Assembly (NCBI GenBank): GCA_944384855.1
Contig: CALWUY010000051.1
Coordinates: 1 to 43,610, forward strand
Source of the DNA: an uncultured Clostridia bacterium
GTDB lineage: Bacteria; Bacillota; Clostridia; Oscillospirales; Acutalibacteraceae
DNA length: 43,610 nucleotides
Direction: 5' to 3'
The position numbers were made by a program, and so were the translations under genes. Below, in pieces: positions 1-8,102 of the stretch. A model generated the notes under the pieces. The model made no database searches and was not told where the DNA came from. It worked only from the letters and a program-made list of their open reading frames with translations. How positions within the stretch are numbered: the stretch's first letter is position 1; every line of letters begins with the position of its first letter.

Positions 1-2
1 AG

Positions 3-524
3 ACGGATACAGAAGCGAGAGAGAAGATGGCAAATGCGGCTACAATGGCGGGAATGGCGTTTGCGAACGCGTTTTTGGGAGTATGTCATTCAATGGCGCA
101 TAAGCTCGGAGCATTCCATCATCTGCCGCACGGTATGGCAAACGCTTTGCTCATTGATGAGGTTATTCGTTTTAATTCTAATGAGACTCCCGTTAAGATG
201 GGTACCTTCTCACAGTACAAATATCCTCATGCTAAACAGCGTTATGCGGAGATAGCAACGGCACTCGGCCTAAAAGGTAAATCAGATGATGAAAAGGTGG
301 AGAACCTTATTAAAGCTATTGATGAACTCAAGGCAAGGGTTGGAATCAAGGTAAATATTAGAGAATACATTCCTGATGAAAATGTATTTTTGGCAAGTCT
401 TGACGAGATGGTAGAGCAGGCATTCGACGATCAGTGCACAGGCGCTAACCCGAGATATCCATTAATGAGTGAGATAAAGCAGATGTACTTGAACGCTTAT
501 TACGGCAATCATAAGGAAGTATAA
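3..524 (+). CDS. adhE: Bifunctional acetaldehyde/alcohol dehydrogenase, C-terminal fragment
   Basis: The reading frame is open from the window edge (first full codon at 3), so the gene starts upstream and only about 173 C-terminal residues are present. They match the end of the iron-dependent alcohol dehydrogenase half of AdhE: an AREKMANAATMAGMAF-type helix, then FLGVCHSMAHKLGAFHHLPHG, which carries metal-ligand histidines of the Fe-ADH family, and a C-terminal end of the type CTGANPRYPL...YYG. AdhE reduces acetyl-CoA to ethanol through acetaldehyde in fermenting bacteria. A Met at 27 could be mistaken for a start, but the upstream codons (TDTEAREK) are typical AdhE sequence. A separate Fe-ADH cannot be fully excluded without the N-terminal half. 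The next gene follows after 16 bp and is probably cotranscribed. Confidence 0.88.
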   Translation, partial: TDTEAREKMANAATMAGMAFANAFLGVCHSMAHKLGAFHHLPHGMANALLIDEVIRFNSNETPVKMGTFSQYKYPHAKQRYAEIATALGLKGKSDDEKVENLIKAIDELKARVGIKVNIREYIPDENVFLASLDEMVEQAFDDQCTGANPRYPLMSEIKQMYLNAYYGNHKEV

Positions 525-540
525 TAAGGGAGGAAATATT

Positions 541-1290
541 ATGAACTTGGATAATATAATTGCTGAGAGAAAAGCAAAAAGGATTTACCGTGACGGTGAC
601 AAGGTAATAAAAGTTTTTGACAGTGACTATTCAAAGGCAGATATTTTAAATGAAGCTCTTAATCAGGCCAGAATTGAAGAGACATCCCTTAATATACCGA
701 AGATTTCATCTGTTACGATGGTAGACGGCAAATGGGCGATCATCAGTGATTACATTGAGGGAAAGACCTTAGCGCAGTTGATGGAGGAAAATCCCGAAAA
801 ATTTGACGAATATCTTAATTTATTTGTAGACATCCAGATTAATATACACAGTCAGAAGGCACCTTTGCTGAATAAGTTAAAAGACAAAATGAACCGCAAA
901 ATTTCAGAAGCCGATATTGACGCGACTACCAGATATGAGCTGCATACGCGGCTTGAGGGTATGCCGAAGCACAATAAAGTTTGTCACGGAGATTTTAACC
1001 CGTCTAATATTATCATAACTAACGACGGTGTTCCGTATATTATTGACTGGTCACATGCGACACAGGGAAACGCCTCGGCAGACGTAGCGAGAACTTATCT
1101 GATTTTTTGTCTGTCCGGCAGAGAAGATATAGCAAAGAAATATATGGATTTATTCTGTAAAAAGAGCGATACCGCACGTCAGTATATTGAAAAATGGCTG
1201 CCGATAGTGGCCGCATCTCAGTCTGTAAAGGGCAAGCCTGAGGAACGTGAATTCCTGCTGTCCTGGGTGGACGTAGTTGAATACGAATAA
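541..1290 (+). CDS. APH/choline-kinase-like phosphotransferase
   Basis: A 249-residue protein with the aminoglycoside phosphotransferase/protein-kinase-like fold. The catalytic loop reads VCHGDFNPSNII (about residues 147-158), with the catalytic Asp and the metal-binding Asn, and is followed by the IDWSHA segment that supplies the DFG-like Asp. The N-terminal part has a plausible nucleotide-binding beta-hairpin and Lys (KVIKVFD). The start is fixed by GGGAGGA 6 bp upstream of ATG. Substrate is unknown: members of this fold phosphorylate antibiotics, choline, homoserine or sugars, and nothing here singles one out. A chromosomal location next to adhE makes a metabolic kinase at least as likely as a resistance enzyme. 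It is followed by a terminator. Confidence 0.8.
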   Translation: MNLDNIIAERKAKRIYRDGDKVIKVFDSDYSKADILNEALNQARIEETSLNIPKISSVTMVDGKWAIISDYIEGKTLAQLMEENPEKFDEYLNLFVDIQINIHSQKAPLLNKLKDKMNRKISEADIDATTRYELHTRLEGMPKHNKVCHGDFNPSNIIITNDGVPYIIDWSHATQGNASADVARTYLIFCLSGREDIAKKYMDLFCKKSDTARQYIEKWLPIVAASQSVKGKPEEREFLLSWVDVVEYE

Positions 1291-1294
1291 AAAC

Positions 1295-1328
1295 AAAGGA
1301 GAGCTTTTTAAGCTCTCCTTTAGTTTTG
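1295..1328 (+). terminator. Hairpin terminator after the kinase gene
   Basis: A 12-bp perfect stem (aaaggagagctt / aagctctccttt) with a 3-nt loop lies 5 bp after the stop codon. The T-tract after it (agttttgg) is weak on the plus strand, while the stem's own A/T ends allow some function in both directions. Confidence 0.75.
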
Positions 1329-1343
1329 GTAAGCGTAAAATAC

Positions 1344-1372
1344 TTGAAAATGAGAACAGGTTGTAGTAAAAT
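1344..1372 (+). promoter_or_regulatory. Sigma-A type promoter for manA
   Basis: TTGAAA (1344-1349), 17-bp spacer, TAAAAT (1367-1372), 30 bp before the manA start. It lies between the preceding terminator and the gene, so manA is probably its own transcription unit. Confidence 0.65.
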
Positions 1373-1401
1373 CAATATATTAAAGTTTAAGGTGGTATTT
1401 T

Positions 1402-2358
1402 ATGTATCCGTTATTATTAAAGCCTCAGCTTACAGACTATATTTGGGGCGGAACAAGACTGAAAACAGATTTTGGATATGAAAGCGATAAAGAAATCGCT
1501 GCTGAAGCGTGGGTTCTTTCCTGCCATAAGGACGGTCCGAGCACGGTTGTGAACGGGGAGTTTGCCGGCAAGACGCTGCCTGAGGTGCTTGAAATATGGG
1601 GAGATGAGGCTTTAGGAGCTAATTGCGAAAAATTCCCGTATTTTCCTTTGCTCATAAAGCTGATTGACGCGAAGCAAAAACTTTCGGTACAGGTACATCC
1701 CGACGATGAATATGCGCTTAAAAACGAGGGCGAGTACGGAAAAACGGAGATGTGGTATGTTGTTGACTGTGAGGAAGGCGCGCAGCTGATATACGGATTT
1801 AACCGTGATATTGATAAGCAGGAGTTTGAAAGACGAATCAAAGACAATACTCTTACAGACGTATGCAATTTTGTCCCTGTTCACAAGGGTGATGTATTTT
1901 TCATTTCAGCAGGTACGCTTCACGCTATCGGCGAGGGAATATTGATTGCGGAGGTTCAGCAAAACTCCAACACTACATACCGTGTATCAGACTACGGAAG
2001 ACTTGGCGCTGACGGGAAGCCAAGACCGCTTCATGTTGATAAGGCAGTTGACGTAACTGTTACCCGAAAGCCAACGATACCTTACGGGCAGGTAGGAGAA
2101 ATTCAAAAATTTGACGGCGGAAGTATACGAAAGCTTGCCGAGTGTGATTTGTTTAAGTCTGAAGCCATAAGTCTCGACGGTGAATTTGATATAAATTCTG
2201 CTGACAGTTTTGTTTCGGTGATATGTTTGGAAGGCAGTGCGGTTTTAAGCTACTGCGGGGGAACTGTTGAAGTTAAAAAGGGCGGAAGCATTTTCATACC
2301 TGCTGATTTTGATGTTAAAATCAGCGGTAAGGCTGAGTTAATATACAGCTGTGTATAA
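1402..2358 (+). CDS. manA: Mannose-6-phosphate isomerase, class I
   Basis: A 318-residue short Gram-positive-type phosphomannose isomerase interconverting mannose-6-P and fructose-6-P in the cytoplasm. The start MYPLLLKPQLTDYIWGGTRL is diagnostic. The zinc-binding cupin region has VQVHPDD (about residues 95-101), KTEMWYV (Glu ligand) and the later AGTLHAIGEG His ligand, followed by EVQQNSNTTYRVSDYGR, which contributes the active-site Arg. Length matches the Bacillus/Clostridium type. RBS AAGGTGG precedes the ATG by 7 bp. It stands alone between two terminators. Confidence 0.95.
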   Translation: MYPLLLKPQLTDYIWGGTRLKTDFGYESDKEIAAEAWVLSCHKDGPSTVVNGEFAGKTLPEVLEIWGDEALGANCEKFPYFPLLIKLIDAKQKLSVQVHPDDEYALKNEGEYGKTEMWYVVDCEEGAQLIYGFNRDIDKQEFERRIKDNTLTDVCNFVPVHKGDVFFISAGTLHAIGEGILIAEVQQNSNTTYRVSDYGRLGADGKPRPLHVDKAVDVTVTRKPTIPYGQVGEIQKFDGGSIRKLAECDLFKSEAISLDGEFDINSADSFVSVICLEGSAVLSYCGGTVEVKKGGSIFIPADFDVKISGKAELIYSCV

Positions 2359-2370
2359 TAAAATATTATA

Positions 2371-2410
2371 AAAACCGGCAGTCTCTGATATTGAGAGACT
2401 GCCGGTTTTC
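2371..2410. terminator. Bidirectional terminator between manA and the AraC regulator
   Basis: A perfect 15-bp stem, aaaaccggcagtctc / gagactgccggtttt, with A-rich and T-rich ends so that it serves both convergent genes. Confidence 0.88.
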
Positions 2411-2433
2411 AATATATGTTAAATAAAGTAATA

Positions 2434-3240
2434 TTATAATTTTTGAATCGGAGATATTCCGAAACGCTTTTTATAGGCTCTGTAAAAGGCGGAATAATCT
2501 CCGAATCCGCATTCGGTGTAGATTTTTGTCGGAGAAGCGCCGCCGGCGATAAGCTCCTTTGCAAGCAGTAAGCGTTTTGCCGTGACATATTCCCATACAG
2601 TCGAACCGGTTGCTTGCCGGAATATTCTGCAGAGATGCGGTTTGCTTATGAAAAATTCTTCGCAAATTATTTCCAGGGAAATATTTTCGGTCAGCCGGCT
2701 GTTTATATAGTCAAGTATGCGCTGCATAAGGGAATTACTGTGCTCACCGGTTTCCCGCGCGTCAAAAGCTGTTTTAAGCTCATTTAAAAACGGAAGAAGA
2801 TTCGATATGATCTGCATTTCCTGATTTTCTGTTTTTAAAAAAATATTATTCAGGTATAAAGAATAATTGGTATTTTGAAAATTAGATGAGGTGTATAAAT
2901 TTAAAATACCGTTTTTACGCTTTGTAAACGGCAACAAAAGCTGATTGTCCCTGTCAATCGCACTGAAAATTTCCGAATCAAAATGAACCGCAAGGCGTGT
3001 ATAAGGCAGTGAAGGGTCTATATCGATAAAATGGGCTTCCCCGGGGCGCATTATGAGTATATCTCCGCGATGCAGGTTATAAGAGCTTCCTTCTATTTTA
3101 AAACAGCCTTTGCCGCCCAAAAAAGAATAAATTTCACATTTGTCATGAGTATGAAGACGAAAATCGTTTTTGTTTGGAGTTTTGTCTTGGGTTAGGTGTA
3201 CCGAGAGTATATCAGAATTAAAAGCAAACGGATAAATCAT
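2434..3240 (-). CDS. AraC-family transcriptional regulator of the uxu operon
   Basis: 268 residues. The N-terminal half is an AraC-type cupin sensor (HTHDKCEIYSFLGGKGCFKI, then RGDILIMRPGEAHFIDI); the C-terminal ~100 residues are the double HTH (SLEIICEEFFISKPHLCRIFRQATGSTVWEYVTAKRLLLAKELI ... CGFGDYSAFYRAYKKRFGISP, given in parts). An in-frame upstream start at 3354 would add 38 hydrophobic residues unlike this family; ATG at 3240 has GGTGAT just upstream and is preferred. It is divergent from uxuA with 137 bp between them, so it most likely senses a hexuronate-derived sugar and controls that operon. The ligand is inferred only from position. Confidence 0.85.
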   Translation of the reverse strand: MIYPFAFNSDILSVHLTQDKTPNKNDFRLHTHDKCEIYSFLGGKGCFKIEGSSYNLHRGDILIMRPGEAHFIDIDPSLPYTRLAVHFDSEIFSAIDRDNQLLLPFTKRKNGILNLYTSSNFQNTNYSLYLNNIFLKTENQEMQIISNLLPFLNELKTAFDARETGEHSNSLMQRILDYINSRLTENISLEIICEEFFISKPHLCRIFRQATGSTVWEYVTAKRLLLAKELIAGGASPTKIYTECGFGDYSAFYRAYKKRFGISPIQKL

Positions 3241-3256
3241 AATATCACCGTTTATG

Positions 3257-3285
3257 AGTATAGCATTAAATGATAATATTTGCAA
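3257..3285 (-). promoter_or_regulatory. Promoter of the AraC regulator
   Basis: On the minus strand TTGCAA (3285-3280), 17-bp spacer, TATACT (3262-3257), 16 bp before the preferred ATG at 3240. If used, it rules out translation from the longer upstream start. A TTGACA box at 3293-3298 in the same region may serve the other strand, but no matching -10 box was found for it. Confidence 0.5.
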
Positions 3286-3377
3286 TATAATTTTGACAAT
3301 CAGGATAATATAAGCAATTTTAATTATTTCGGCAACGAGATATAATTTAAACATATTATTTTACGGGTGATGATAAT

Positions 3378-4442
3378 ATGAAAATGTCATTCAGATGGTA
3401 CGGAAAAAATGATCCGGTGCCGCTTCAGTATATAAGGCAAATACCTAATATGAGATCGGTAGTCAGCGCAGTATACGATGTAAAGCCGGGAGAAGTCTGG
3501 CCGGAAGAAAGCATTGCCGGACTCAGAGATATCATTGAAGCAAACGGTCTTATTTTTGATATTGTGGAATCTGTCCCGGTTCCTGAAGACATAAAGTTAG
3601 GCACACAGAAGGCAGACGCTCTTACAGAGGTTTATTGTGAGAATATACGGCGCTGCGCAAAGTACGGAATTAAATGCATAACATATAATTTTATGCCGGT
3701 ATTTGATTGGACACGGACACAGCTTGATAAGGAGGCGGATGACGGATCTACAAGTCTTGTTATGTATAAAAGTCAGTTGGAAGGTCTTGATCCGCTGAAA
3801 GATGATATTAATCTTCCGGGGTGGGATGCAAGTTATTCAAAGGAAGAAATACGCACTCTGATTGCCGATTACGTTAAATTGGGCGAGGAAGGCCTTTGGA
3901 AAAACTTAGAGAAATTTCTGAAAAAAATCATCCCCGTTGCCGAAGAATGCGGAGTTAAGATGGCGATACATCCTGACGATCCGCCATATTCAATATTCGG
4001 AATTCCGAGGATAATAACCTGTGAAGAAAACCTTGACAGAATGCTGAGCATTGCTGACAGTCCGGCAAACTGCCTTTGCTTCTGCACAGGTTCGCTTGGA
4101 TGCGCAAAGTTCAATGATATACCTGGTATGGTCAGAAAATACAGCGAAATGAATAGGATAGCTTTTATGCATATCAGGCAGGTCAAAATATCAGAGGACG
4201 GCAGTTTTGAGGAGAGAGGCCATTATTCCGAATGCGGAAGCATAGATATGTACGAGGTTGTAAAAGCGTTGGTTGAGACAGGATTTGACGGTTATGTCCG
4301 TCCGGATCACGGCAGAATGATATGGGGCGAACAGGGAAAAGCCGGGTACGGATTATATGACAGGGCATTAGGCGCGGCATATATTAACGGGCTGTTTGAG
4401 GCAGCTGAAAAGGAGAAAAAATATGAAAAAAAACGTAATTAA
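3378..4442 (+). CDS. uxuA: D-mannonate dehydratase
   Basis: 354 residues matching UxuA over the full length: MSFRWYGKNDPVPLQYIRQIPN at the start, then the conserved CIRR-type region (YCENIRRCAKYGIKCITYNFMPVFDWTRT), MAIHPDDPP and LCFCTGSLG metal-site regions, and HIRQVK and RPDHGRM near the C-terminus. It dehydrates D-mannonate to 2-keto-3-deoxygluconate in the glucuronate branch of hexuronate catabolism. RBS is GGGTGAT. It is first in a six-gene same-strand run and its 3' end overlaps the next gene by 20 bp, indicating translational coupling. Confidence 0.95.
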   Translation: MKMSFRWYGKNDPVPLQYIRQIPNMRSVVSAVYDVKPGEVWPEESIAGLRDIIEANGLIFDIVESVPVPEDIKLGTQKADALTEVYCENIRRCAKYGIKCITYNFMPVFDWTRTQLDKEADDGSTSLVMYKSQLEGLDPLKDDINLPGWDASYSKEEIRTLIADYVKLGEEGLWKNLEKFLKKIIPVAEECGVKMAIHPDDPPYSIFGIPRIITCEENLDRMLSIADSPANCLCFCTGSLGCAKFNDIPGMVRKYSEMNRIAFMHIRQVKISEDGSFEERGHYSECGSIDMYEVVKALVETGFDGYVRPDHGRMIWGEQGKAGYGLYDRALGAAYINGLFEAAEKEKKYEKKRN

Positions 4443-5274
4443 TACAGATTTGACAAATAAAACCGCTGTGGTAACGGGCGCCGGAGGTGTTTTATGTTCG
4501 GATTTTGCAAAAGCGCTTGCGCGCGCCGGCGCGAAGGTGGCTCTGCTTGACATTAATATTGAATCGGCTGAATGTGTAGCAAATGAAATCAATGCTGAAG
4601 GCGGAATGGCTGCCGCATATAAATGTGATGTATTGGACAGACAAATGTGCGAAACGGTAGCCGAAAAAATCAAAAACAGTTTGGGTGACTGCGATATTTT
4701 AATAAACGGAGCCGGAGGAAACAACCCTAAAGCCACAACAGACGACGAATATTTTGAAATGGAAAATATCGGGACAGGCAAAAAAAGCTTTTTTGATTTG
4801 GATACCGAAGGCATCAGTTTTGTGTTCAGGCTTAATTTTTTGGGAGCGCTTATTCCGACGCAGGTTTTTGCTAAGCAGATGATAGGCAGAGAGGGCTGTA
4901 ATATAATCAATATTTCAAGTATGAATGCCTATACACCTCTTACAAAAATCCCGGCTTATTCGGGAGCGAAGGCGGCAATTTCAAATTTCACACAATGGCT
5001 CGCTGTTTATTTCAGCAAAGCGGGAATCAGAGTCAACGCTATTGCCCCGGGATTTTTTTCTACCAAGCAAAACGCTGCGCTGTTATTTAACAGTGACGGC
5101 ACGCCTACCGCTCGAACGGGAAAAATACTGGCGGCTACTCCGATGAGAAGATTCGGTAAAACCGAAGAACTTGAAGGCGCTTTACTGTTTTTGCTTGACA
5201 ATAAAGCGGCAGGTTTTATAACCGGAGTTGTTTTGCCGGTGGACGGCGGCTTTTCGGCTTATTCAGGGGTTTAA
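4423..5274 (+). CDS. uxuB: SDR-family D-mannonate oxidoreductase (fructuronate reductase)
   Basis: 283 residues, short-chain dehydrogenase. The Rossmann motif is TGAGGVLCSDFA (about residues 17-28), NAG-type motif INGAGGNNP, catalytic Ser in ISSMNAYTP, YSGAK as the Tyr-x-x-x-Lys pair and APGF after it. The pairing with uxuA and the insert ATTDDEYFEM...SFFDLD resemble the SDR-type UxuB of Bacillus/clostridia, which reduces fructuronate to mannonate. An ATG at 4423 with AAGGAG 7-8 bp upstream is chosen over an in-frame start at 4396. The final name rests on the operon context. Confidence 0.85.
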   Translation: MKKNVINTDLTNKTAVVTGAGGVLCSDFAKALARAGAKVALLDINIESAECVANEINAEGGMAAAYKCDVLDRQMCETVAEKIKNSLGDCDILINGAGGNNPKATTDDEYFEMENIGTGKKSFFDLDTEGISFVFRLNFLGALIPTQVFAKQMIGREGCNIINISSMNAYTPLTKIPAYSGAKAAISNFTQWLAVYFSKAGIRVNAIAPGFFSTKQNAALLFNSDGTPTARTGKILAATPMRRFGKTEELEGALLFLLDNKAAGFITGVVLPVDGGFSAYSGV

Positions 5275-5307
5275 AAGTTGAGTGTTATATGAACAGAAGG
5301 TGAAGTT

Positions 5308-6138
5308 ATGAGAATTTACGCATTTGCAGATGAAGCGAGTCCTGAGATTGACGGTCAGATTGAAGCTATGCTTCAAAACGGACTTGACGGACTTGAAATA
5401 CGCAATGTAGACGGTGTTAATATAGCAGATATAACCGAAGACAAAGCCCGTGAAGTCAGAGAAAAGTTGGATAAGGCAGGTCTCAGGGTATGGTCGATAG
5501 GATCGCCTATAGGAAAAATCGAAATTTCAAAAGCCGATGAACATATAGATAAGTTTAAGAGTGTATTGAAGTCGGCACAGATTTTAGGGGCTGAAAATAT
5601 ACGTATATTTTCTTTTTTCGTTCCGCAGGGGACAGACGTAAACGGAAATAAGGACAGAGTGATCTTTTATCTTGAGAAACTTGCCGGGATGACCGCTGGC
5701 ACAGGGATAACCTTATGTCATGAAAATGAAAAGGGCATATACGGTGACATCCCCGAACGATGTCTTGAAATACACGAAGCTATTCCGGAAATAAGAGCGG
5801 TTTTTGATCCTGCAAACTATATTCAGTGCGGCGCGGATACCTTAGACGCGTGGAAAATGATTAAACCGTATGTAAAATATCTGCACATTAAAGACGCTTT
5901 GGCTGACGGCAGCGTAGTTCCGGCAGGGATGGGAATAGGAAATCTTGAATACATACTGAATGACTTTAAAAAAATCGGAGATTCGGTTACAATCGAGCCG
6001 CATCTGTCAGTTTTTGAGGGACTTGACAAGCTTGAAAATACGAAAGATAAAAGCGTTGTAGGTAGAAAGTATGTATATCCGACAAACAGAGTGGCCTTTA
6101 ATGCAGCTGTAGAAGCATTCAATAAAATAAAGAGGTAA
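5308..6138 (+). CDS. TIM-barrel sugar isomerase/epimerase I
   Basis: 276 residues of the xylose-isomerase-like TIM-barrel family (AP endonuclease 2 superfamily). Visible features: MRIYAFADEASPEIDGQIEAM, GLEIRNVDG (strand 2), a CHENEKGIYGD motif with His/Glu metal ligands near residue 140, VFDPANYIQCG, YLHIKDAL and VTIEPHL, the usual order of metal and substrate ligands. Such enzymes isomerise or epimerise sugars, inosose or keto-acids; the exact substrate is not readable. It lies 33 bp after uxuB with RBS AAGGTGAAG. Confidence 0.82.
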   Translation: MRIYAFADEASPEIDGQIEAMLQNGLDGLEIRNVDGVNIADITEDKAREVREKLDKAGLRVWSIGSPIGKIEISKADEHIDKFKSVLKSAQILGAENIRIFSFFVPQGTDVNGNKDRVIFYLEKLAGMTAGTGITLCHENEKGIYGDIPERCLEIHEAIPEIRAVFDPANYIQCGADTLDAWKMIKPYVKYLHIKDALADGSVVPAGMGIGNLEYILNDFKKIGDSVTIEPHLSVFEGLDKLENTKDKSVVGRKYVYPTNRVAFNAAVEAFNKIKR

Positions 6139-6142
6139 TGTT

Positions 6143-6895
6143 ATGAAGATAGGAGCTCAGTTTTTTACAATAAGAGATTTTTGCAAAGATCTGCACGGGC
6201 TGTCGGAGTCATTGAAAAAAGTTGCCGATATAGGTTATAAGACTGTTCAAATTTCCGGAACATGCAGCTATGAGGCAGAGTGGCTTAAAGATCAGCTTAA
6301 GCAAAACGGTTTGAAATGCGTTCTGACTCATATTCCGTATGACAGGCTTACAAATGACACTAAAAAGGTTGCAGAAGAACATACGGTTTTCGGCTGTGAT
6401 TATGTGGGACTCGGAATTTTCGGATTCGACGAAGAAAAGGAAAATCAGCATTATGATGATTTTATAAAAATTTTTACACCTGTGGCAAGAGAGTTAAAAA
6501 ATAACGGCAAATATTTTATGTATCATAACCACGACGGAGAGTTTAAGAAGCATAAGGATAAATTGATTCTTGAACGCATGGCGGAAGATTTCTCTGCGGA
6601 TGAAATGGGATTTACGCTCGACACATTCTGGATACAGGCAGGCGGCGGCGATCCGGCGCAGTGGATAGAAAAGCTTTCCGGCAGAGTGCCGTGTATACAT
6701 CTTAAGGATTTCGCATACGGAAGGCGTATGGAGGTAATAGGTGACGGGAACATAAACTTCGACCGGGTTTTCGAAAAGGCGGAGAAATCCGGTACCCAAT
6801 ATATGCTTGTAGAGCAGGACGATTGCAACGGAGAGGATCCGTTTGATTGCTTAAGGCGCAGTTACGAATATCTTAAATCACGTGGATTTGAATAG
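6143..6895 (+). CDS. TIM-barrel sugar isomerase/epimerase II
   Basis: 250 residues, the same superfamily as the preceding gene but a different subfamily: MKIGAQFFTIRDF at the N-terminus, MYHNHDGEF with metal-binding His residues and CIHLKDFAYGRR near the C-terminus, ending MLVEQDD. The start lies 4 bp after the preceding stop, with RBS AAGAGGTAATG formed partly from the upstream gene's end. Proteins with this start are common beside Gfo/Idh dehydrogenases in sugar catabolic operons, as here. Substrate not assigned. Confidence 0.82.
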   Translation: MKIGAQFFTIRDFCKDLHGLSESLKKVADIGYKTVQISGTCSYEAEWLKDQLKQNGLKCVLTHIPYDRLTNDTKKVAEEHTVFGCDYVGLGIFGFDEEKENQHYDDFIKIFTPVARELKNNGKYFMYHNHDGEFKKHKDKLILERMAEDFSADEMGFTLDTFWIQAGGGDPAQWIEKLSGRVPCIHLKDFAYGRRMEVIGDGNINFDRVFEKAEKSGTQYMLVEQDDCNGEDPFDCLRRSYEYLKSRGFE

Positions 6896-6906
6896 GAGAA
6901 ATAATT

Positions 6907-8079
6907 ATGACAAAGATTAAATTGGGAATAGTAGGCATAGGAAATATGGGGTCATACCATGCGCAGAACATAACAGGAGGAAAGTGTCCTGATTTAGAAC
7001 TTGCTGCGGTCGCAGATATAAACCCGGAAAGAATCGAGTGGGCAAAAGCAACATTTCCCGAACAGGTAAAGTATTTCAGCACAGCCGAGGAGATGTTCGA
7101 CAGCGGACGTATAGAGGCGTGTATCATATCGGTGCCGCATTATTATCACGCAAAGTATGCTATTGAGTGTATGAAACGCGGAATACATGTTATGGTAGAG
7201 AAACCGGCAGGCGTATATACAAAACAGGTCAGGGAAATGAATGAAGAATCGGATAAGCACCCTGAAGTAGTTTTCGGTATGATGTTCAATCAGAGAACAA
7301 ATCATATTTACCGCAAGATGAGAGAGTTGGTTCAGTCTGGAGAATACGGCGGTATCAGGCGTACAAACTGGATAATTACGGATTGGTACAGACCTCAGGC
7401 GTACTACGATTCGGGTGATTGGAGAGCTACGTGGTCAGGAGAAGGCGGAGGAGTTTTGCTTAATCAATGTCCGCATCAGCTTGATTTATGGCAATGGATA
7501 TGCGGTATGCCTAAGACTGTTGAATCGCATTTGAGCTATGGTCGCTGGCACGACATAGAGGTTGAGGATGACGTAACTACTTATGTTGAGTATCCGAACG
7601 GAGCTACCGGAGTATTTGTAACTTCTACCGGTGACGCGCACGGCACCAACCGGTTTGAAATTCAGCTTGACAAAGCTAAAATCGTAGCGGAAAATGACAG
7701 TCTGAGCGTGCTCGAGTACGATATGACTGAACAGCAGTTTTCAAAGGAAAACAAAATACCTTTTGCTACTGTCCCGGCTCACAGTGTACAGGTTGTTACC
7801 GACGGTCTGAACGAACAGCATATAGGAGTTTTAAATGCATGGGCAGGCGCTATACTGCGTGGAGAACCTCTGGTTGCAAAAGGTACGGAAGGCATAAACG
7901 GTCTTACGATATCTAACGCTATGCATTTATCCGATTGGCTTGGCAAAAAAGTTTCCATCCCGTTTGACGAGGAGTTGTTTTATAATGAATTAATGAAACG
8001 CGTTGCTGTCTCAAGGCGCAAAGAGACGGGCAAATCGGTTTTTGCCGATACGAGCGGAACCTATGGCGGAAATAAATAA
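6907..8079 (+). CDS. Gfo/Idh/MocA-family NAD(P)-dependent dehydrogenase I
   Basis: 390 residues. N-terminal Rossmann domain with GIGNMGSYHAQNI (about residues 10-22), AVADINPER, VPHYYHAKYAI and the conserved EKPAG with the family's catalytic Lys (about residue 100). The C-terminal domain contains SGDWRATWSGEGGGVLLNQ, CPHQLDLWQWICGMP (His/Asp in the expected catalytic positions) and EVEDDVTTYVEYPNGATG. These enzymes oxidise or reduce ring or chain hydroxyls of sugars and sugar acids. It is 11 bp downstream of the TIM-barrel gene with RBS AGGAGA. The next gene is its close paralog. Confidence 0.88.
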   Translation: MTKIKLGIVGIGNMGSYHAQNITGGKCPDLELAAVADINPERIEWAKATFPEQVKYFSTAEEMFDSGRIEACIISVPHYYHAKYAIECMKRGIHVMVEKPAGVYTKQVREMNEESDKHPEVVFGMMFNQRTNHIYRKMRELVQSGEYGGIRRTNWIITDWYRPQAYYDSGDWRATWSGEGGGVLLNQCPHQLDLWQWICGMPKTVESHLSYGRWHDIEVEDDVTTYVEYPNGATGVFVTSTGDAHGTNRFEIQLDKAKIVAENDSLSVLEYDMTEQQFSKENKIPFATVPAHSVQVVTDGLNEQHIGVLNAWAGAILRGEPLVAKGTEGINGLTISNAMHLSDWLGKKVSIPFDEELFYNELMKRVAVSRRKETGKSVFADTSGTYGGNK

Positions 8080-8102
8080 TCAATTCTGAGGTTGAATTTT
8101 CA

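Noticed and set aside
3240-3354. Upstream start adding 38 residues to the first AraC regulator
   Set aside because: The added part is hydrophobic, contains the likely promoter and lacks an RBS; ATG 3240 has one.
4368-4910. Minus-strand 180-codon ORF opposite uxuB
   Set aside because: It is the reverse shadow of the clearly recognised SDR gene.
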